A stretch of DNA of 12,352 nt from JBCDLI01 sp038745535. Its GTDB lineage: Bacteria > Pseudomonadota > Alphaproteobacteria > Rhizobiales > Rhizobiaceae. Below, in pieces: positions 9,117 to 12,352 of this stretch; position 1 is the first letter of the stretch; each line of letters opens with the position of its first letter. The position numbers and the translations under genes are program-made. The notes beneath the pieces were generated by a model. That model saw only the letters and a list, made by a program, of their open reading frames with translations, had not been told where the DNA came from and made no database searches. The DNA lies in assembly GCA_038745535.1 (NCBI GenBank), contig JBCDLI010000068.1, forward strand, positions 1 to 12,352. The letters run 5' to 3'.

Positions 9117-9770
9117 ATGAAAACGGCGGTTCTGGCGACGGCTGCAGCTGCGCTCATCACGGATGGTTCTGTGGTCATGGTCGGCGGTTTTATGGGGGTC
9201 GGTGCGCCCCATCGCGTGTTGAACGCATTGAGCGAAACCGTGACCAAGGATCTGACGCTGATAGTCAACGATGCCTGTCGACCGGGCGAGGGCGTTGGCA
9301 AGCTGATCTCCAATGGTCAGGTAAAAAAGCTCATCGTGTCCCACATTGGCCTTAACCCCGAAGCGCAGGGAAAGATGATCAGCGACGAATTGGATGTTGA
9401 ACTGGTGCCGCAGGGGACGCTTGTTGAGCGCATTCGAGCGGGTGGTTTCGGCCTTGGCGGGGTTCTGACTGAAACCGGCGTTGGTACAATTGTCGCTAGT
9501 GGAAAGCAGACTGTCGACATCGATGGGAAGACATTTCTGATCGAAAAGCCGCTTCGCGCTGACTTTGCCCTGATCGCTGCTGACCGCTCCGACTATGTGG
9601 GAAATCTCGACTACTCGCTGACGGCACATAACTTCAATCCGATTATGGCGATGTCCGCCGACGTGGTGATCGCGGAGCCGCAATCGATCATGCCGGTTGG
9701 CGTGATAGGCCCTGATGAGGTGAAAACGCCCGGTGTCTTGGTGGACCATTTGATTGCGAGGCCCGTATGA
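9117..9770 (+). CDS. atoD: Acetate/acetoacetate CoA-transferase subunit alpha (AtoD-like)
   Basis: This 217-residue protein aligns closely with E. coli AtoD. Seen: MVGGFMGVGAPHRVLNAL (residues 21-38), ASHIG-like VSHIGLNPEAQGKMIS, ELVPQGTLVERIRAGG, GVGTIVASGKQT and the C-terminal TPGVLVDHLI. Together with AtoA it should move CoA between acetyl-CoA (or another acyl-CoA) and acetoacetate or short fatty acids, in the cytoplasm. The GGFMG form fits AtoD better than PcaI or ScoA, but the acceptor cannot be fixed from sequence. The start is ATG 9117 with GAGAG at 9 nt. Its stop codon abuts or overlaps the atoA start. It is divergent from the two-component system, reminiscent of the AtoSC-atoDAEB association, though no atoE or atoB is seen here. 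Confidence 0.93.
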   Translation: MKTAVLATAAAALITDGSVVMVGGFMGVGAPHRVLNALSETVTKDLTLIVNDACRPGEGVGKLISNGQVKKLIVSHIGLNPEAQGKMISDELDVELVPQGTLVERIRAGGFGLGGVLTETGVGTIVASGKQTVDIDGKTFLIEKPLRADFALIAADRSDYVGNLDYSLTAHNFNPIMAMSADVVIAEPQSIMPVGVIGPDEVKTPGVLVDHLIARPV

Positions 9771-10423
9771 TGGACGCGAAAACACTGATTGCGCGGCGTG
9801 TCGCGAAGGAAGTCAAATCCGGCACCCTCGTCAATTTGGGTATTGGCATGCCAAGCCTTGTCGCAAATCATCTGCCGTCGGATGTGAACGTTTTCTTTCA
9901 AGCTGAGAACGGCGTGATTGGTCTTGGGGCGCGACCGCCTGAGGGCATGGAAGAGCCTGATTTGACAGATGCTGGTGGCGCGTTCGTGACGGCAGTTCCC
10001 GGCGCGGCGAGCATCGACAGTGCGATGAGCTTCGGTCTTATTCGTGGAGGCCATCTGGATATGACGGTGCTTGGCGCGTTGCAGGTGGACGGGCGCGGGT
10101 ATCTCGCCAATTGGACAGTTCCCGGAAAAATGGTGCCCGGCATGGGAGGCGCGATGGACCTTGTCGCGGGTGCAAAACGCGTCGTGGTCGCAATGGCACA
10201 CACCCAAAAGGGGCGGTCTAAAATTGTGCCGCTTTGCACTTTACCTCTCACAGCCGAACGGCGCGTGGACCTGATCGTAACCGACATGGCAGTGATCGAG
10301 CCAACCGAAGCCGGCCTGCAATTGAAAGAACGTGCGCCGGGCGTGTCGGTGGAGGAGATTCTTGCAGCAACCGAGGCAGAGTTGATCTTTGGCGAAGACG
10401 TTCCGGAAATGGTTTTGATCTGA
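9770..10423 (+). CDS. atoA: Acetate/acetoacetate CoA-transferase subunit beta (AtoA-like)
   Basis: This 217-residue protein begins MDAKTLIARRVAKEV, collinear with E. coli AtoA (MDAKQRIARRVAQEL). Seen: VNLGIGMPSLVANHLP; QAENGVIGLG with the catalytic Glu46 that carries the CoA thioester in this family; GAASIDSAMSFGLIRGGHLD; and NWTVPGKMVPGMGGAMDLV. It pairs with the AtoD-like subunit to form the active heteromer. Two ATGs occur in tandem (9767 and 9770). I chose 9770 because GAGG is then 8 nt away and the N-terminus matches E. coli; 9767 would give a classic ATGA overlap and one more Met. Translational coupling to atoD is expected either way. Confidence 0.94.
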   Translation: MDAKTLIARRVAKEVKSGTLVNLGIGMPSLVANHLPSDVNVFFQAENGVIGLGARPPEGMEEPDLTDAGGAFVTAVPGAASIDSAMSFGLIRGGHLDMTVLGALQVDGRGYLANWTVPGKMVPGMGGAMDLVAGAKRVVVAMAHTQKGRSKIVPLCTLPLTAERRVDLIVTDMAVIEPTEAGLQLKERAPGVSVEEILAATEAELIFGEDVPEMVLI

Positions 10424-10452
10424 CTGTTATCGTCGGTCAAAAAGAGCACTGA

Positions 10453-10471
10453 CGAAGTGGCGATCACTTCG
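10453..10471. repeat. Inverted repeat in the atoA-dusA gap
   Basis: CGAAGTG-GCGAT-CACTTCG forms a perfect 7-bp stem with a 5-nt loop, between the atoA stop (10423) and the dusA start (10486). No T-run follows, so it is not a convincing terminator. It could be an operator for dusA or an mRNA stem between the two genes. Confidence 0.45.
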
Positions 10472-10485
10472 ATATAAGAGCGCCA

Positions 10486-11550
10486 ATGGAACACCTTGCG
10501 CAAAACCAATACGGCGGTGAAGCACCGCTTTTTGCCGTCGCGCCCATGATGGACTGGACCGATCGCCATTGTCGTTTTTTCCATCGGCAGCTTACGAAAT
10601 CCGCGCTTCTGTATACCGAGATGGTGGTGGCTGATGCGGTTATTCACGGCAATCGCGAACGCCTGCTTGGCTTTGATGAGTGCGAGCATCCGGTAGCTGT
10701 GCAACTGGGTGGGTCTGCTCCAACTAAGCTCGCTGAAGCCGCAAAAGTCTGCCTCGATTTCGGATATGATGAAATCAATCTCAATGTCGGTTGTCCGTCC
10801 GATCGCGTTCAATCGGGGACATTTGGGGCGTGCCTGATGCGCGAACCGGAGACGGTTGCGAAGTGCGTTGAGGCTATGGTTTCCTCAGTCGGAGGACAAA
10901 TTCCGGTTACCGTCAAATGCCGCATCGGGGTTGATGATCAGGATCCACGAATAGCGCTGCCGACACTTGCCAAGATGGTATGGGATGTAGGTTGCGGTGC
11001 GCTATGGGTTCACGCCCGAAAAGCTTGGCTGCAAGGTTTGAGCCCAAAACAGAACCGCGATGTGCCGCCGCTGGATTATGATTTGGTGCGGGAGTTAAAG
11101 GCGGAAAACGCGAGTGAATTCATCGGCTTGAACGGTGGTCTTGTCGATGTGAATCATGCCCTTGATGAGATGAATCAGGGTTCTGCGCTCCTAGATGGCG
11201 CTATGCTTGGCCGCGCTGCGTATCAAAACCCCGGCATTCTTTGCGATGTCGACCGTGTGGCTGGTCCGCACGCCGAGCCGCGATCTTCGTCCGATCTGAT
11301 CGACGCAATGGTCGATTACACGGATCGGCATATCGCGAATGGCGGGCGTGCGAGCCACGTGGCCCGTCACATGGTCGGATTGTTCAACGGACAGCCGGGA
11401 GCGCGCCGTTGGCGGCAGATTATCTCTGAGCAGTCGACGCGTGAGGGTGCGACCGGTGATGTGTTGCGCGAAGCGTTTGCTGCGTTGCCTGCGCCAAATC
11501 TCGGCCAGCGCGATAGAACTTCCCTCCATATTGACCGCGGCGCGGCTTAA
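10486..11550 (+). CDS. dusA: tRNA dihydrouridine synthase A
   Basis: This 354-residue FMN enzyme reduces specific uridines in the D-loop of tRNA to dihydrouridine (U20/U20a for DusA). Seen: FAVAPMMDWTDRHCRFF (residues 16-32); INLNVGCPSDRVQSGTFGACLM with catalytic Cys103; TVKCRIGVDD; and HARKAWLQGLSPKQNR, the DusA signature that separates it from DusB and DusC. FIGLNGG and DGAMLGRAAYQNP complete the TIM-barrel flavin-binding segments. Length is normal for DusA. The start is ATG 10486 with AAGAG about 7 nt upstream. It lies 62 nt after atoA and probably has its own promoter. It is a housekeeping gene with no obvious link to the carboxylate genes. Confidence 0.96.
   Translation: MEHLAQNQYGGEAPLFAVAPMMDWTDRHCRFFHRQLTKSALLYTEMVVADAVIHGNRERLLGFDECEHPVAVQLGGSAPTKLAEAAKVCLDFGYDEINLNVGCPSDRVQSGTFGACLMREPETVAKCVEAMVSSVGGQIPVTVKCRIGVDDQDPRIALPTLAKMVWDVGCGALWVHARKAWLQGLSPKQNRDVPPLDYDLVRELKAENASEFIGLNGGLVDVNHALDEMNQGSALLDGAMLGRAAYQNPGILCDVDRVAGPHAEPRSSSDLIDAMVDYTDRHIANGGRASHVARHMVGLFNGQPGARRWRQIISEQSTREGATGDVLREAFAALPAPNLGQRDRTSLHIDRGAA
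10541..10574 (+). other. dusA: Intact dusA 5'-end site of the kind used by dusA-targeting integrases
   Basis: This segment encodes the start of PMMDWTDRHCR. The 5' end of dusA is a known attachment target for a family of prophage and island integrases. Here the site is uninterrupted, no integrase gene lies beside it, and I found no second partial copy upstream, so it appears unoccupied. Its use as an attachment site in this organism is inferred from the family knowledge only. Confidence 0.35.
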
Positions 11551-11562
11551 CGTAGTGACCAT

Positions 11563-11575
11563 CTCAATCATTGAG
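11563..11575. repeat. Palindrome in the dusA-tauE gap
   Basis: CTCAAT-C-ATTGAG is a perfect 6-bp inverted repeat about a single base, 12 nt after the dusA stop and about 38 nt before the proposed start of the membrane protein gene. No T-tract follows. It may be an operator or chance. Confidence 0.35.
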
Positions 11576-11612
11576 CGGCATCGTAAGCTCACGATTGAAG
11601 GTGTGGATAAAT

Positions 11613-12352
11613 TTGCCTGAGATACAAACATCTGAGTTGATCACGCTCGCGCTGATGGTCGCCGGTGCGGGCGCAATTGCCGGATTTCTGGCAGGTGTTT
11701 TTGGCATCGGCGGGGGCGCGATTTTGGTGCCCGTGTTCTACCAGGCTTTCGGCTTTGCGGGCGTTGATGAGGCGGTGCGTATGCATCTGTCTGTCGGCAC
11801 GTCGCTCGCGATCATTGTGCCCACGTCGCTGCGCTCGTTTGCGGCTCACCGGAAGAAGGGAGCCGCTGACCTTGAACTTCTCAAAAGCTGGGTGTTGCCT
11901 GTTCCGCTTGGGGTGATTGGTGCGTCTCTTGTCATCGCTGCGATATCGTCTTCAGGTCTGCGGGTGGTTTTTGCCTGCATCGCAATTGCGGTGGCCCTGC
12001 GGCTCATCTTCAATCGTGATAGTTGGAAGCTGGGTGACGATATTCCCGATCAACCGACGCGCTCCATCGCAGGCGTGGTGATTGGGTTTCTGTCCACTTT
12101 GATGGGCATTGGCGGTGGCGTGCTGAATAACACGTTCATGACCGTCTTTGGTCGACCGATTCACCAGGCGGTGGCCACCTCGTCCGGGACCGGTGTCTTG
12201 ATTTCAATTCCCGGCATGCTTGGAGCAATCTGGGCCGGTTGGGGGCTTTCCGGTCTGCCGATTGCGTCCACCGGTTATGTGAATTGGATAGGTGTTGCCT
12301 TCGTCATCCCGATCACGATTTTCGTCGCGCCCTATGGTGCGGCGGTCGCCCA
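11613..12352 (+). CDS. TauE/SafE-family anion exporter-like membrane protein (C-terminus cut by window edge)
   Basis: About 246 codons are in the window; family members are near 250-275 residues, so little is missing. The two internal repeats typical of TauE/SafE (DUF81) are clear: AGFLAGVFGIGGGAILVPV near the N-terminus and GFLSTLMGIGGGVLN in the second half, followed by RPIHQAVATSSG and STGYVNWIGVAFVIP. Seven or more hydrophobic segments are expected. Characterised relatives export sulfite, sulfoacetate or related organosulfur anions across the inner membrane; the substrate here is unknown. Start: TTG 11613 with GAAGGTG 9 nt upstream looks best; GTG 11601 and ATG 11655 are alternatives. It lies 62 nt after dusA on the same strand and may be co-transcribed. 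Confidence 0.9.
   Translation, partial: MPEIQTSELITLALMVAGAGAIAGFLAGVFGIGGGAILVPVFYQAFGFAGVDEAVRMHLSVGTSLAIIVPTSLRSFAAHRKKGAADLELLKSWVLPVPLGVIGASLVIAAISSSGLRVVFACIAIAVALRLIFNRDSWKLGDDIPDQPTRSIAGVVIGFLSTLMGIGGGVLNNTFMTVFGRPIHQAVATSSGTGVLISIPGMLGAIWAGWGLSGLPIASTGYVNWIGVAFVIPITIFVAPYGAAVA

Noticed and set aside
8902..9120. Small plus-strand ORF of up to 72 codons ending in an ATGA overlap with atoD
   Set aside because: No ribosome-binding site at either possible start, mixed third-position bases with several AGA codons, and it spans the divergent promoter region. The overlap is probably chance.
8832..9785. Long minus-strand ORF (317 codons) opposite atoD and the intergenic region
   Set aside because: It is antisense to a well-supported atoD gene, has no recognisable domain, and is Arg/His/Ser-rich as expected of a mirror frame.
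9898..10812. Minus-strand ORF of 304 codons opposite atoA and dusA
   Set aside because: It spans two well-supported plus-strand genes and their gap, with no domain or ribosome-binding site.

Overview
The window reads as a chromosomal segment of an alphaproteobacterium, most likely of the Hyphomicrobiales (rhizobial) type. It is moderately GC-rich, its genes are tightly packed with ATGA-type stop/start overlaps, and its protein families are typical of that group. I cannot name a genus from the sequence alone. No rRNA, tRNA, IS element, integrase or CRISPR array is visible.

Layout. Positions 1 to about 8860 form one block transcribed leftwards (minus strand). In transcription order it holds a two-component system (response regulator 8860-7463, then sensor kinase 7466-5478), an OFA-family (oxalate/formate antiporter) MFS transporter (5272-3563), and a three-gene cluster. 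That cluster is a cytoplasmic FdhF/YdeP-type molybdopterin oxidoreductase (3351-1039), a small winged-helix-like protein (1049-738) and the molybdoenzyme sulfurtransferase FdhD (741-1, running off the left edge). Positions 9117 to the end are transcribed rightwards: atoD-atoA (acetate/acetoacetate CoA-transferase), dusA (tRNA dihydrouridine synthase A), and a TauE/SafE anion-exporter-like membrane protein cut by the right edge.

How it may work together (inference). The kinase has a large extracytoplasmic sensor region between two membrane segments. It would phosphorylate the co-translated regulator, which could bind the repeated GACATTTTG / GGACAAAATGTCC sites between the kinase gene and the transporter gene. 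The transporter would import a small carboxylate, plausibly formate or oxalate. The oxidoreductase, matured by FdhD, would oxidise formate or a related substrate in the cytoplasm. The regulator may instead, or also, act on the divergent atoDA genes, which resembles the AtoS-AtoC/atoDA arrangement.

Most unusual points. The regulator is an NtrC-type protein with a REC domain and a Fis-type HTH, but its central AAA+ domain has lost at least five motifs: Walker A lysine, Walker B aspartate, GAFTGA loop, arginine finger and sensor-II arginine. It should therefore not be a sigma54-dependent ATPase activator. The operator-like repeats upstream of the transporter, the small winged-helix-like protein translationally overlapped with both fdh genes, and the nested inverted repeats after the transporter stop codon are also worth attention.
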